Shown: positions 1 to 11,350, counted from the first letter of the stretch. The stretch is DNA of 64,000 nt from Lasioglossum baleicum (GCF_051020765.1 NC_134933.1:11753461-11817460); one strand, 5' to 3'. Translations and numbers: made by a program. The notes: generated by a model not told the origin, from the sequence alone.

Positions 1-117
1 GTAAGAGACTGAAGTGAAATAAAATGATATATCTGTTTTAATGACTTTAAAAATTCTAAAATAATGTAACAATATGATTAAATCGTTTTCTCAGTTTGGC
101 CGATCAATATAGCAACC

Positions 118-156
118 AAGGCCCAACAAAGCGCCAACCATAAATGCTACCAGGGT
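118..156 (+). repeat. Fragment of the dispersed repeat also present at 10614-10652
   Basis: About 39 bp containing GCGCCAACCATAAATGCTA, nearly identical to 10614-10652. There it forms the right end of a fold-back element. Only the right end is recognisable here, so this is probably a truncated copy. Confidence 0.55.
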
Positions 157-510
157 GTAGATCACATTGATACAGTTAGTCGGTTTGAAAATGGATTTTG
201 TCCAGCTAATTGTGGCATTCGAACGGACCGTGGGGCACGCCGCGCGCCGGGAACCTCGGATGGAAATATCCGCGTGTCCGCGGCATTAAAACGCGATTAA
301 TTCCGGAATATTAATTAGCCGAGCCGGGCCTCTTAAACGGTTCCCGAAAAAGAAGGTCCGGCTCCACGACTCGTTGAACCAACGCCAGATAAATCTTACG
401 TAATGCCGGGGCGTGTTCTCGAGCGCGTTTCCGCGTGTTTCACGTTCCTCGGCCAGTGTTTCTACCTCCCGCGCGCCGTGCCGCGTCAGATCAATGCCAG
501 AGGTAACGAG

Positions 511-543
511 AAATCATCGAAATCATCGAAATCATCGAAATCG
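511..543 (+). repeat. 9-bp minisatellite, about 3.5 copies
   Basis: The unit AAATCATCG is repeated in tandem. Because the unit is a multiple of three, every overlapping open frame shows a tripeptide repeat here. That is a by-product and not evidence of coding. Confidence 0.85.
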
Positions 544-1050
544 TGGGCTTTCTCCGTGTCCAGGCCGCCAAGCCGCGATGAGAACGCTCTCAGCTTCCCA
601 CGATAATCAGCTACCGAAGAAAGTGCAAACCGCGAAGAAGTCGCGCGCGCACCCATGGCTGCAGCTTAGGCGAACGGGGACAAGAAACAACCATGATTCA
701 TTGGGAGTCGCGCGAGCGCGCTCGATCTTCGATCGATCGAGTGGAAAAGTAATCGACGAACGCGGCGCCGGACTTTTTCCTTTTATTTATTATACTGGGA
801 CTTTATCTATACGAAGTGGTTTACGGAACAGTCCCAGAATCATGTCGTAAGCTATGTAAATCGAATAGAAGAACCTATTTCTAGAACCAGGACATATTTC
901 TAAGGTTGTTGCTCTATTCTGATCCATACATCAGTCTTTCACTGCTCGAAATGATTTCGGATGCCGGAGAAATATTATATTCAACGGATACGAATAGCTC
1001 GTCCAATTTTCATGATTCATTGATGGTCTCGACAGGTATCACCCCACCGT

Positions 1051-1084
1051 ACTCACCTGAAACAGAGAAACGTACAAAAGAATT
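1051..1084 (-). other. Putative recursive splice site (ratchet point) 1
   Basis: On the minus strand the sequence reads TTTCTCTGTTTCAG|GTGAGT, with the junction between 1057 and 1056. A pyrimidine-rich 3' splice site directly abuts a perfect 5' splice site, leaving an exon of zero length. An ATTAATT stretch about 25-30 bases upstream could serve as a branch point. In insect recursive splicing the upstream exon is joined to the CAG, which regenerates a GTGAGT donor for the next step. What is seen is the motif; use in vivo is inferred. Two more sites of the same form and strand occur at 25457-25490 and 49808-49840. Confidence 0.6.
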
Positions 1085-1085
1085 A

Positions 1086-2226
1086 ATATAATTACTCACA
1101 TAAATATCATAGAAATTGTACGAGCGCGTGTTACAATGTTAAATGTTAAATTATATAATAATATATCCCAAACATTAAAAGATTTGACGCGTTAAAGGCA
1201 AAACTGTGATAAAATGTAACATGATAAAGACATTTTACTGTTAATTTTAGTTTCAATATTCAAACTTATTTATTGATTTATTAGACCAGATGGTTTGCAT
1301 ATAATAGTTTCTAAATTCTTAGGGAACATCGTCCCATAAATTATTCTCAGGCCTTTTGTATAAGGTTTGACAGTAAGTCCGGAAGTTTGAGAATACTAGT
1401 TATCACGAAAATCGTCTGGAGCGATGAGTTATGGGGAGATTTTCGAGAAATGGCACCACTGTGCGTTGCATCGCGCGCCGGCGGAAGTGGGTCGGAGAAG
1501 AAATAGCCACCATGCGTACGGATCCACGCGATCCGAACGACCGAGCTGTTCGCGATCGAGGTAAAAATTTTCATCGCGTCGTTTATATCGGTGTCACGAG
1601 AAGCTGCAGACCTCCAGTCGTTCCTGTTTTCACCGGATATTTTTCTGGCCGGCACGGTGCAATTACCATACTCGAGGAAAGGCTTCGGAGTCCCGCGGGT
1701 CTGGGGTTTAGTCTTTTTATGGGATTCCAGTGACCATTTGTAACGATGCAATTTTCTGCATGGTAACCCTTAGGTTTCACGTTTTCCAATTCACCACTAT
1801 CATTAAAGTAATACTACGAAGCAGATGCAATGTTTTTCGAAAACAAAGCTTCGTACGAAAAAATTGTATTCTACATTTTCAATTACCCTGAATAAATTTC
1901 ATCGTTCTAACAACGAGCGTGCGTCGATCGGTAGCGGTAGCGCCGTAAACGGCATTCTGTAACGAATACTTTACGAGAAACTAGCTACTACGGCTGAACT
2001 CACAGGAATGTAGAGAAGCGGCTAATTTCGTCGTCGGTAATTCGAACAGACCGAGCGCGCCGGTACTGGATTTTTGTCCCGTTAATTCGAATGCAAAAAT
2101 TTTATACTTCTCCCGCTCGACTCGGATCGGATTTACGAGCCTAGGAGCACACACTGCCTCCCACCTTTCCGGTTTTGTCAAAGTTGCATACACTTGGCAA
2201 CGCTGTCTCAGTCCGATTTGGAGAAT
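1086..2226. other. Non-coding stretch without recognised features
   Basis: Mixed composition, GC-rich at 1430-1720. Overlapping frames on both strands (1347-1751, 1431-1733, 1583-1789) have no recognisable domain and overlap antisense, which suggests chance. No repeat shared with the rest of the window was noticed. Confidence 0.55.
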
Positions 2227-2234
2227 ATGCAGGA

Positions 2235-2724
2235 CAGAGTTGGGCATTAACCAATTAAAATTTTAACCAAAAGTTAAATTAAAAGAGGTAATCATTGAAA
2301 AGTGGACGATTGATTCAATTGGTGAATTTAATCGTCAATCGTTGATTAAAAAAAGAAATCATCAAAAAATTGGAGACTGGTTTATTCAGTTGTTGAACCT
2401 AATCGCCACACGGTCTATTCATAAGTTGTAATAAAGAGGTAGAGAAAGATAGAGAGTGGAGTTGGAGAATTGACAGAAATATATTTCAACAAAAACTCGG
2501 TTTACATTTTTTTCAGTATGCATACAGTTTTCATTCCGTATTTCATTTCGAAATTTCAGCAGTTAATCATTAATAAATTATCCGTTTGACGATTATACAA
2601 TTGAAAAGAATGTAATCGTTAACCGCAATTAACGACTAAAGTAGGAGTTTAATTGTTAATTGCGATTAACGATAGAAGTAGAAATTTATTCGTGAATCGT
2701 TGATTAAATTTTTGCCCAACTCTG
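2235..2724. mobile_element. hAT-type MITE, 490 bp, with perfect 8-bp target duplication
   Basis: The element starts CAGAGTTGGGCAT and ends TTTTTGCCCAACTCTG, so its ends are inverted repeats. The identical 8-mer ATGCAGGA flanks it at 2227-2234 and 2725-2732. An 8-bp duplication with CAGAG-type ends is the hallmark of hAT transposons. The interior is AT-rich, has repeated ATTAAC/GTTAAT blocks towards the right end and has no open frame of note, so it is non-autonomous. The same ends occur at 20170-20293, and related ends at 12505-13062. Confidence 0.9.
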
Positions 2725-2732
2725 ATGCAGGA

Positions 2733-3404
2733 GCTTGATCGGACTGATGTCTGTATGCTGTGTTGCCACGTCACGTTGCCTGGACACGATCGGTCTTCGC
2801 GAGAGAAGGGATCGATTGTCGAAGCGTGCTCCCGGCCTTTTTAAAGCAAACAGCCGGGCCCCGGCCTCCAATTAGGAGAAACCGCGAGACTTTCGAATTG
2901 CTTAGAAAATGAATTTTCCTTCCATGCATGAAAAGATACCCGCGGACAGATCGTGAGTCTCCGACTCCACGCGACCCAGTGAAATTACGATCAATTAAAC
3001 GCTGCGGCACACATTGTTTCTCCGTAATTGGACAATTGTGCCTTGGCGTGCCATTCCTGATCCTCCGCGTTCTAACGTGTTCCTTCATATTTTCTGATCC
3101 AATTAGAACGAAATCGTAGAAACCGCTGCGTTTCATTACCGATCGAGTCGCGATTCTTGTTTTAATTGCGATACTCGGTTCGAATGACTTCTCTTCCATG
3201 GCAGTTCGTATATTAATCCAACATCAACGAGATGATTGATGATGATCATGGCAACTGGCAATTACCCTTGACAACAGAATCGTACAATCGAGTAGAAACG
3301 TCGGATTCTTCGTTTTGCTGAAACTTTGTGTCTACGTGATTTACTGCGGTTTGTTCTACAAATAGGAAATGGCTTTGCATCAGACGATAAGTTAAAAATG
3401 TACA
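2733..3404. other. Non-coding stretch without recognised features
   Basis: Frames at 2771-3199 (minus) and 2928-3119 (plus) overlap antisense and show no known domain. No repeat noticed. Confidence 0.5.
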
Positions 3405-3881
3405 GGAAAATTTGAATATTTAATCTCAGTGGATTTCGTCTTGAAATGTTCTGCTTAATTTTTAGTGAAACTTTATGTACATGTACATATGTATGTATAA
3501 ATTGGAAATGTACCGAAAAATTTGAATGTTTATGTAATTTTGTCTTGAAAAGTTCTGCTCAATTTATTTCCTTCATTTCAATTATTATTGCTGAACATGG
3601 CAATTCAGTGACCGAGTATTTTGATCGATTGCAATTTGCGACTGCAGATAAAACAACACAACAAAAGAATTCCTACGTGAAATGGTTTAGCATCAGACAA
3701 TACATTGGAAAAGTACCAAAAATTTGAATATATTTATGTAATTTTGTCTTGAAAAGTTGTGCTCAATTTATTTCCTTCATTTCAAGTATGTATGATTGCT
3801 GAACATGGAGATTGATTCAGTATTTTGACCGATCGCAATTTGCGGCTGCAGATAAAACAACACAACAAAAGAATTCCTACG
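3405..3881 (+). repeat. Tandem duplication, period about 202 bp, plus a diverged partial unit
   Basis: A unit beginning near TTTGAATGTTTATGTAATTT (3521) recurs at about 3723. Both copies run through a shared block ending AAAGAATTCCTACG (about 3680 and 3881). A more diverged partial unit starts near 3405. Similar GAAATGGNTTNGCATCAGAC blocks precede each GAAAA-TTTGAAT segment. The open frame 3446-3727 falls inside the array and is not conserved between units. Confidence 0.8.
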
Positions 3882-4812
3882 CGACGCGCGAACAAGGTTG
3901 CATCTGACGCAACAGACACGTTTTTTCCATCGATGAGTACACGATGAATAATTACAGTATATATCGCGATGTGTGTGACGCGTTCAAGGTCCGGGTCGCG
4001 CAAAAAATTCGCACACAAGCAGATGGCGGACACGTGTTTACATGGTACGCGTTTCCGAGCGCTACCCTAGACCGAAATACGAGTAAGTCCATGCGGAGCC
4101 ACGACGTACGTGGCCAGAATATATTTTTGGCGTTAAAGTGTTCCACCCTGAATCTCTTTGGTCACAGGGGTCGTAAAGATCGTTGATATTTCTCTTGGAA
4201 TATCCCCTTGGCCACCAAAACCAGGCAGAGTCGTCAGATTAAGACTTGTTCCCCCACTTTTCCCCTTCTACAACGCTATTCTCCACCACTTCCGCCGAGA
4301 TCCGCTCACGTGACTCGTTTGGTCTCTGTCGTTCATGTGTCGCAATGTCACGTGGGTAATCCGCTACTGGCGGAGAGAGGGTAACTTTTTCCCCTCGATT
4401 CGTGCTCCCTCCCCTCATCTGGCAACTCACTACTCTCCGGTGAAACGCGTCCTCTCTCTTCTATAATTAACGCTGGCTTTTTGGGAGATACGTTCGATAT
4501 TTCGGGGGATTTCGACAGACCTGTAATTCGAGAGGACATTTTCGACTTTGTATCATGCTTCATTTTTAGACAGCTTCCGCCGAGAAACCGCCCGCTCTCG
4601 AAGTGTAACGTTTCTTCAACATCTTCCTCGAGATGCTCTGGATAACGATGCAATTTCGATTACAATTCCTATTGGTCTCAATCTGCATCAGAATCTCCCA
4701 TTCAGTATGAATGCTGATCGTGTCATTAAAAAATATTTTATGTACATAATAAACGAATACATTTATAAAAGTAGACTAGGTTTTTCAGATTTCAATGTAC
4801 AACTTTAATCAT
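3882..4812. other. Non-coding stretch with one dispersed-repeat copy
   Basis: Holds the C-rich dispersed repeat at 4232-4292. Several E-box-like CACGTG cores occur (4308-4360). Frames on both strands overlap (3944-4186, 3952-4146, 4239-4430, 4348-4653) and show no domain. Confidence 0.5.
4232..4292 (+). repeat. Dispersed C-rich repeat, copy 1
   Basis: Contains AAGACTTGTTCCCCCACTTT then CCCCTTCTACAACGC and TATTCTCC. The same order of blocks appears at about 63839-63892 on the plus strand and, inverted, at about 29502-29550. CACGTG-type hexamers lie nearby in all three. The class is unknown. Confidence 0.6.
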
Positions 4813-4988
4813 TAGACTGCGAATCTTTATGGAAAATGAGAAGTGTTCGCGTCGATTGCAAGACAGGAGCGAAACAAACATTTCTTTCCGCTTTTAATTA
4901 TTTGATTAAACTGAAACTTTTTAATATGTCCACTGCTTTAAATTGTGCTGACCCATTTTTGTCATAAATGCATAAAACCCGCAGTTTA
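4813..4988 (+). mobile_element. TAGACTGCGG-family MITE, 176 bp
   Basis: Left end TAGACTGCGAATCTTTATG, right end TGCATAAAACCCGCAGTTTA, imperfect inverted repeats. Flanking 8-mers TTAATCAT and TTTATCGT match at 6 of 8 positions, a decayed hAT-type duplication. The interior resembles the copies at 21909-22073 and 59722-59921, sharing ATTGCA-GACA-GAGC and the TTTAAATTGT block near the right end. Confidence 0.8.
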
Positions 4989-5913
4989 TTTATCGTAAGT
5001 TCAGGTTTTCTCACGTATTTTTCAAGCGCGCGTACGTTACACTTAAGAACACGTTGTAACCACCGAAGACTGTTAGCAGAACAAATGGTACCGGCGAACG
5101 CGCTAATCTCGGATCTGAAATGTAGCGGGGTTCGTTAAGTTAGCGTTAAAACTCATTATGAAACGCCGCAAGACATTAAACCACAGATTTTATTCGAGAT
5201 GTGTTCATTTTTCAGCTTTTTCTACATCGACGAAATTCATCGTGCGTTAGTTTATCAAACGCGTATTCGCGGACTGTATAATGCGATCTTGTTACACTAT
5301 ACCAGAAGTGAATGTACGGATTGAATGGTAACGGCAAATTATACGCACAATGCCAGTCACAATTCATAAATACATAAATATCTAATGAGACCACGGTGGC
5401 GCGTTCTAACGGTAGCGGTCTGCAAATTTGTGTATCAACTGTATCACATAGTAGTCGGTATTCGATCGTCGAAGAAAATGTGCGGCAAATTAAGACGTTC
5501 GAGATAAATTTCAATTAATCGAGTGGAACAGTGGAATGACGTTCCTGGACGCCGACGTACCGTGATTGAACCCTTCCAGCTTCTCCACCTCCGTAAAGCT
5601 ATTAATGGACACCGTTTTGGCAATTTGCCTATCGTTTCCTTCCATTCATGTTCCTGTTGCCACGGCTGTTAAAGGCAAAAATAAAACTCGGTGCTCCCCT
5701 AAATTATTCCCCTCCGCCTGCTTGTGTCTTCCATTATCTTATCGCAAATAATCACGTTAATTGTTTCACAATTGCGATAATTGACGCGTCGTTCACCGCA
5801 GACTTCCACTTGAACCATAATTTGCTTCTAATAGACCATCGCTTTTCTGACTTCCGTCGTATTCCACAAACGTTTATTGTTTGCCACTTATCAACAAGCA
5901 TTGTGGTTAGAAA
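4989..5913. other. Non-coding stretch without recognised features
   Basis: The frames 5212-5514, 5566-5751 and 5648-6004 show no domain, and the last runs into the 109-bp tandem array. Nothing else seen. Confidence 0.5.
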
Positions 5914-6372
5914 AATCAGTTTTTTAGTGGAACAAATTGTTTTTGGAGTCAATTTAATATTTTTATACTTGTTAATCTCGTATCGATTAATTTTAACCAA
6001 GTAAAATAATGAGAACACCAGAAATCAGGTTTTTAGTGGAACAAATTGTTTTTGGAGTCAATTTAATATTCTTATACTCGTTAATCTCGTATCGATTAAT
6101 TTTAACCAAGTAAAATAATGAGAACACCAAAAATCAGGTTTTTAGTGGAACAAATTGTTTTTGGAGTCAATTTAATATTCTTATACTCGTTAATCTTGTA
6201 TCGATTAATTTTAACCAAGTAAAATAATAAGTACACCAAAAATCAGTTTTTTAGTGAAACAAATTGTTTTTGGAGTCAATTTAATATTCATATTCTCATT
6301 AACCTCGTATCGATTAATTTTAACCGAGTAACCAAACAAGAAGTAAAATAATAAGAACACCAAAAAATTGAT
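5914..6372 (+). repeat. 109-bp tandem array, four units plus a partial fifth
   Basis: AATCAG followed by TTTTTAGTG begins at 5914, 6023, 6132 and 6241, giving an exact spacing of 109 bp three times. Units differ by only a few substitutions. The fourth carries about 12 extra bases (within ACCGAGTAACCAAACAAGAAG). A partial fifth unit starts near 6362 and decays. The high similarity suggests recent expansion. Confidence 0.95.
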
Positions 6373-6373
6373 T

Positions 6374-7022
6374 TTCAGTGAAGATTAGACATTTTCCGAG
6401 AATACATGTTCCCACACGTTGACAGGTGAACCTGTTCCCACTAGGCCATTACTATACTATTAATTACAGTTATAAAACCGCAAGAGCTGTTGCATAACGT
6501 GAGCCGAACAGTTTTTCTCGGATTCTGTAGCACCGTTCACCACGTAGACCACCATGGTAGTCAACGTGCTAACTGGCAATGAATTTTCAATGATCGAACA
6601 ATAGAAACCGTGATTAGCTGAAAAGCGAGCAGCTAAACAACGGAGAGACCATTACCGGTGTCTGTAACATTAACGCGACACTGACAGATTTATTGCTCGG
6701 TTCTGAAAGGATATTCGATCGCATGTCGGCAGTTATGAGAGTGTGAATAATTTCGTATTCAACGCGTATGGTAGACATGCGAAGGGTGACACGTCTGAAT
6801 ACGTTTTGGTAGGAATGAATATCTTCGAGGAAAGACAAGAATTATTATGTTGACCAACAATCATTTTCATCGTTTATACCTTACATCGATAGAGGAGGTG
6901 TTAGCTAAAGTGTGTTAGCTTAAATATGGTAATGTGTGTATGGTTAAAGCGTCGTTACTGTCGTTCGTTTAGATCCTTTGGTTGTTCTTCATGAAACCTT
7001 GCCTTCATGTTCGTTTGCCTTA
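6374..7022. other. Non-coding stretch without recognised features
   Basis: One short minus-strand frame (6614-6838) with no known domain. Nothing else seen. Confidence 0.5.
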
Positions 7023-7258
7023 TTAACCCTTAGCACTCAAAAATGTCAATAAATGCACTAAAAATTGCTGTACCATTATTCAAAATATTGTATGCATTAT
7101 TAATTATGTTGGTATCTAATCAATTACTAAACATTTAAGTATTGAATGAGGTATTATACCACAATTTCATATCCATAAAATTTCAAAAAGTCATAGAGAA
7201 TGGAAATATTCTAGGTCGAACAAATGTTTAATTTTTTAGTTGAAATAGCTCCGAGTGC
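7023..7258. mobile_element. Possible TTAA-type MITE
   Basis: The left end TTAACCCTTAGCACTC is typical of TTAA-targeting elements, and GAGTGC near 7253 is the inverse of the GCACTC block. The interior is AT-rich and non-coding. The right TTAA is not preserved, so the right boundary is uncertain. Confidence 0.35.
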
Positions 7259-7264
7259 AAACCA

Positions 7265-7458
7265 ATAGACAGTTGGCGCGCCGGCGCCGGCCCGACTGTG
7301 CCAACTCGCGTCTAAGTCGCGCTCTGAGTGTTCTTTTTCGTTAATAACTCCTAAACAAAGCCGCGGATAACATTTTTGCAAAGGGAAATGTTGCTTCAAA
7401 TGATCTCAGGAATCTCCCATTTCCGGCTGTTGCAGGAATTTTTGGACAGCCTGTATAG
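7265..7458. mobile_element. Probable DNA-transposon fragment with a TGTATA end
   Basis: Begins with GTTGGCGCGCC and CCGGCGCCGG palindromes and ends in TTGGACAGCCTGTATA, which resembles the terminal motifs of TA-targeting elements in other insects. The matching left end was not found. The class is inferred. Confidence 0.3.
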
Positions 7459-7569
7459 GTTTTCTGTGATTTTTATTATAATGCGTGCTTTTTTACGGAC
7501 ACAAAACTGAAAAATCAATATGTACATAATTGTAAATAAAAGAACCAGATACCGGTTGTTTGACTAGTG

Positions 7570-7713
7570 TTAACACACATTGTTTTATAAATATGACAAG
7601 ACTGAACATATATAGATTTTGTTGAATAATTTCTGATGGAAGCACACATCTGTATAATTTCAATAATTAAAAAATAAAGAATGTGAAATCGGTCGGGGTA
7701 CGATTAGTGTTAA
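7570..7713 (+). mobile_element. TTAACACTAA-family MITE, short form, 144 bp
   Basis: Bounded by TTAA at 7570-7573 and 7710-7713. The right end CGATTAGTGTTAA is the inverse of the family's left end TTAACACTAA. The interior (TGACAAGACTGAAC, then AATTTCAATAATTAAAAAAT) is shared with copies at 38245-38397, 57011-57235 and 60914-61110. A 4-bp TTAA target suggests a piggyBac-like mobilising transposase, but the tips do not show the usual CCC and no transposase is present. Confidence 0.75.
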
Positions 7714-8850
7714 GATTAATTTTTATACAAAATAATAATTTTCTGCAATAATTGCAAGGTAGAATAAGATGCTACGAATTAAATTGCACATTCATCCCGA
7801 AGCGGTCGGAGTGCTCGGGATTTAATAAATGCGCGCGCGCGCGCAATTTACGCGGACTGCGTATACCGCGTTTTAAATTCCGATTTTATGGGGCCATTAG
7901 TAAATTGCTGTTCGTCGAGCCTAATTACGCCGGTGAAGGTTTAACCGATAGAGTGTTAAAGGTGAGGAGGCGATGCCGATCGGCGGTGGGGAGAGGAATG
8001 GCGGGGAGGATTAAATCGCACAGGTGCGGGCCCGACGTATTCACGATGTTCTTGGTGAGTAACGCGGCCTTTCTACGTGACATTTGAGAGGCAAGAAAAC
8101 ACGTAGGTGGAGTTCTTGCATCTCTCTATAGGATGCAAGGACGACCAGCTGCGAGAACCGACTGCCGAGAGAGAAAGAGAGATCCTGCAACGTCGATTTT
8201 CAGTATCGGCGCTGATTTTAGCCTGGCACCGATTCGACATTGATTCGCGTCTCACGTCCCTCGTATAATTACCCGGAGTCGCTCAAATTACGCGTCACAG
8301 TTCAGTTTAATAGCGGCAAATTATCGTTCAGTCTTGTCCTTCGGATCGCGCGTGCGCTGCGGTGCATTATCGACGCATTTACACAAGTGCATAGCCGATT
8401 TTACTCGTTTACCCAACAACTAAGTGTACGATACGATTTTAATGGCTTCTCCACTGGGATCCAATGGGTTTTATTCTTGACACCGTGAAATTGTTAATAG
8501 GGTATGCACTGGGTACGCGATTCTTGGAAACATTAACTTAATTAAGAGGATTTAGCTTTGCATGGCGGTCCACAATCTGCTTATAAGGATTTCTGGGGAT
8601 AATAGTGTGTAATACTGATTTTGTTAGGATTATCAGGGTAAATATTATGTATGGTACAGGTTCTTTCGTTTCATTAAATCCTGAAAGTTTCCATTTTTAG
8701 AAAGTTTGGACAAAGAACCTCGGCATGAACATCGGGCATTCTTTTGTTTTGCTGCTGTTCTGTTCCTCGTGGTAAAAGTGTAGCTCGAAAAATTTTCACA
8801 AAATTCGAAAATGCACTCGTTATTTTTCCCCAACCGACAGGCTAAATGAA
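7714..8850. other. Non-coding stretch with a (GC)7 tract
   Basis: A pure GC dinucleotide run lies at 7831-7844. A donor-like TTCTTG|GTGAGTAACG occurs on the plus strand near 8052 within the frame 7752-8087, but there is no acceptor partner and no recognisable domain, so I do not call an exon. Confidence 0.45.
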
Positions 8851-8966
8851 TAAAGTTGCTGTGTACAAAACAACAAACAGTGAAGAAAATTTTTATTTTC
8901 TGAGTCAACTATAAAGTTACTGTGTACCAAACAGGTAACAGTGATGAAAATATTTTTCTTGCAGTG
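8851..8966 (+). repeat. 61-bp tandem duplication
   Basis: TAAAGTTGCTGTGTACAAAA at 8851 recurs as TAAAGTTACTGTGTACCAAA at 8912, and both run on to GTGA-GAAAAT-TTTT-TT. Two copies, moderately diverged. Confidence 0.7.
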
Positions 8967-9184
8967 TCTTTACATTTACTTCGCACAAATCCTTTATGCA
9001 AAATAAAAATTTTCCACCTACATTGCAACAAATTGGAACAAAATATAATAGAAATTTATTTTCTTTCCTAATATGTTTAGCAGGTTCGAAATAATATAAG
9101 TGTCTTTAAATTAGTCTAATATCCTTACTGTTTTAAATTACACCAACTCATTCTTGTCATAAACGCATAAAATCCGCTGTCTAG
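8960..9184 (+). mobile_element. TAGACTGCGG-family MITE, decayed left end
   Basis: The right end is clear: CATAAACGCATAAAATCCGC then TGTCTAG. The left end is eroded but keeps ATCCTTTATGCAAAATAAAA. The inner right block (ACTGTTTTAAATTACACCAA) matches other family members. Confidence 0.6.
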
Positions 9185-10520
9185 TAATATTAATACTAAT
9201 TTCTGCACCATGCAATCGGTTCCGTAAACGCAACTGGAATGTTTTCTGTTCTACGAGGAGCAATTTACTAGCAAGTGTTCGAGTTGTAGGAGTTGAATGA
9301 ACGACCCTGTAGCCGTCTATCCAAATGTTTAGTCCCCTAGATTGTAACACTGAAACAACTGACAAAGCTACTGTTACGACATTTTCCTCGGGATTAGTGA
9401 CGTCTACGATTCGGTCAGCTGGCTACCCGGAAAAGAAATCGTAACCGGTTGTTACGTAACCAGCACGATTGACTAGACAAAAAGACACGTTCCTGCAGAA
9501 CCGGTAGAACGTTCACGGATTTTATTAATGTTACCGATCTCTAATCTATTTATCTTTACGATGTGACCCAGAGATTTCAAACGGAGTTCACATAGTTGCC
9601 CTTTCGAACATTTGTCACGATCATTCTAGTCATTGATCTGTCACGTTCACCGTTGTCAGCACTAAATTGATTAGGCTAATCATTTTATAGGCACATATAC
9701 CATGGATTAGCTGAGAAATTACGGAATTAAACATTTATTTATTCGCTAATCCTGACAAGCCGAACGAAAATTGGTAGATCAAATGTCAGACGGTAAAAAC
9801 GTATAGAGAAATTAATATGAATAGACCACTAAGAAAATAAATTAATGCCTTGGAACGTGTACAGTAACGAAAATAAATTTACGAACATTTCCAGTTTTTC
9901 AGAGAATTAAAATAGGTTGAACATAACAGTTTGTCACACTTGTTGATCGCTTAAAAAGCACTCGGAGAAAACTAGCATAGCGTACAGTTCCGGAATGCAT
10001 AAGAATCAGGATTATACCGATTGCTTTGACACGCTAACTGTAAATTGTAACGTGATGTTATCTAAATACTCGCCAAAGATGCAAGGAAGCAATAAATATG
10101 AATCCTGAAAATAAATAATACTATATGCTCTCAACACATGGTAGAATAAAATTCTCTGAATACTGAAAAGTGTCCTCATTTCAATTTCAACCCGTTTTCT
10201 ATAAGACACAGTGTCGTTTAAACTGTTATTACGACACTTATATGTACTACAGCGCATTCAAACATCTTTTTACGCATGGTTGCTCCGCAAACCTGCAACG
10301 ACTTATGAATATTTATCTTGTTGGTAGTTCCTTAACACATGCATCGACTACTGAACCGGTAATCGTAAAAATTCCACGAACTCCATTAGCGAATAACTTA
10401 TTTGATGTGGAATCAAATGCGAAAAGCTGAAATTTATTATTTAACTCCTGCGACTCGTGAGTCTTGACAGAATGAGCCCGGATAAATCGAGATCTGGGAG
10501 ACAAAATTGAAAAAGGAAGT
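9185..10520. other. Non-coding stretch without recognised features
   Basis: AT-rich with scattered short frames (9138-9365, 10012-10257, 10170-10430, 10313-10633) that overlap antisense and carry no domain. Nothing repeated was noticed. Confidence 0.45.
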
Positions 10521-10650
10521 CTAGTAACATTTATGGTTGGCCAACGGTTGGTTGGATTTGTGACAATTTGCCACCGAATATCCAATGTTAGGCTTATAAT
10601 TATTAGTCGGGTTAAGGCCCAACAAAATGCCAACCATAAATGCTAGTAGG
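10521..10650. mobile_element. Small fold-back element
   Basis: Left arm CTAGTAACATTTATGGTTGG is the near-perfect inverse of right arm CCAACCATAAATGCTAGTAG. The right arm plus adjoining AAGGCCCAACAAA recurs at 118-156. No target duplication could be assigned. Confidence 0.6.
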
Positions 10651-11241
10651 GTACTTATTTCTGCTAATATAACATTATAAAATATCGGCACAGATTGCAC
10701 AACGCCATTATCTCCTTTTTATCTAACTAATGGGCGAGCAATCAGCATGCCAATTCGCACAGATACTACGGAAGTACCTTCACTTTATCGCAACGTACTC
10801 TCAACGGATCGGCAGGTCTCGGAACTAAACTAGAAATTATATCGAATGTAAAATTCGCACGTATACCAGTCGGGGAAGAAAGGCCGATGCATATGAATTC
10901 GTAGAGCGGATTCCCTTTATTAGAGTCACGTAACCTTCTTGTTCTGACAGCGTAACCGTATAACGCTCGAAACGCTGTCAATATTAACACCGTTTCCCCA
11001 TCGACGTGTTGTAACTTGAAACGGGGATGCATTTTTATTCTGTCAATACACCCGGAAAGGAAAATATCGTTGCACAATCTGACGTGAACAGGCCGGTAGA
11101 GAAGTGAACTGCAGAACCGGTGGCAGGATTGCGTCTGTTTTACAGGTGGTAGTGAGCAGGTACGCAAATTTTTTATTGGCACAGCTTGCAAAATAAGCGT
11201 TGACGATTAAAGGTGTCGTTCGGTAGGCTGACTTTTTGGAG
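10651..11241. other. Non-coding stretch without recognised features
   Basis: The minus-strand frame 10766-11191 (141 codons) has no recognisable domain. A weak acceptor-donor juxtaposition (TGTTTTACAG|GTGGTA) lies near 11145 on the plus strand but lacks a good donor. Confidence 0.45.
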
Positions 11242-11330
11242 CGAAAACTTCTTTAGGCGCACCGCGTACACTACTGCTGGGCACTGAATCAGTCTGATCC
11301 GTCACGCTTTGAGGTGAAACGTTATTCGGG
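11242..11330 (+). repeat. Dispersed AACTTCTTTAGGCGC repeat, copy 1
   Basis: Contains AAAACTTCTTTAGGCGCAC, then GGGCACTGAATCAGTCTG, GTCACGC and GAGGTGAAACG. The same blocks in the same order occur at 20363-20459 and 27279-27352, all on the plus strand. Family unknown. Confidence 0.75.
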
Positions 11331-11350
11331 TAGACAAGGGAGAGCCGAAA

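Larger units (their letters stand above)
1..1050. other. Non-coding, CpG-rich stretch
   Basis: No gene recognised. The sequence is AT-rich to about 200, then GC- and CpG-rich to about 780. Overlapping open frames at 403-606 and 413-850 have no recognisable domain, and both owe their low-complexity segments (SSK or NHR repeats) to the nucleotide repeat at 511-543. A fragment of a dispersed repeat sits at 118-156. The block is otherwise unique as far as I can see. It lies 3' of the ratchet-like site at 1051-1084 with respect to minus-strand transcription. Confidence 0.6.

Noticed and set aside
413..850. 145-codon frame with NHR repeats
   Set aside because: The repeats come from a 9-bp nucleotide minisatellite that is open in several frames; no domain.
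3120..3195. tRNA gene suggested by GGTTCGAAT
   Set aside because: No A box, no cloverleaf stems; the B-box-like word stands alone.
4489..4540. CRISPR-like or other prokaryotic repeat signals anywhere in the window
   Set aside because: None of the arrays has short identical repeats with unique spacers; the repeat content is of eukaryotic transposon type.
10766..11191. 141-codon minus-strand frame
   Set aside because: No recognisable domain or splice context.
11242..11330. Hammerhead ribozyme in the AACTTCTTTAGGCGC repeat
   Set aside because: GAAAC is present, but the required CTGATGA core is not found in any of the three copies.
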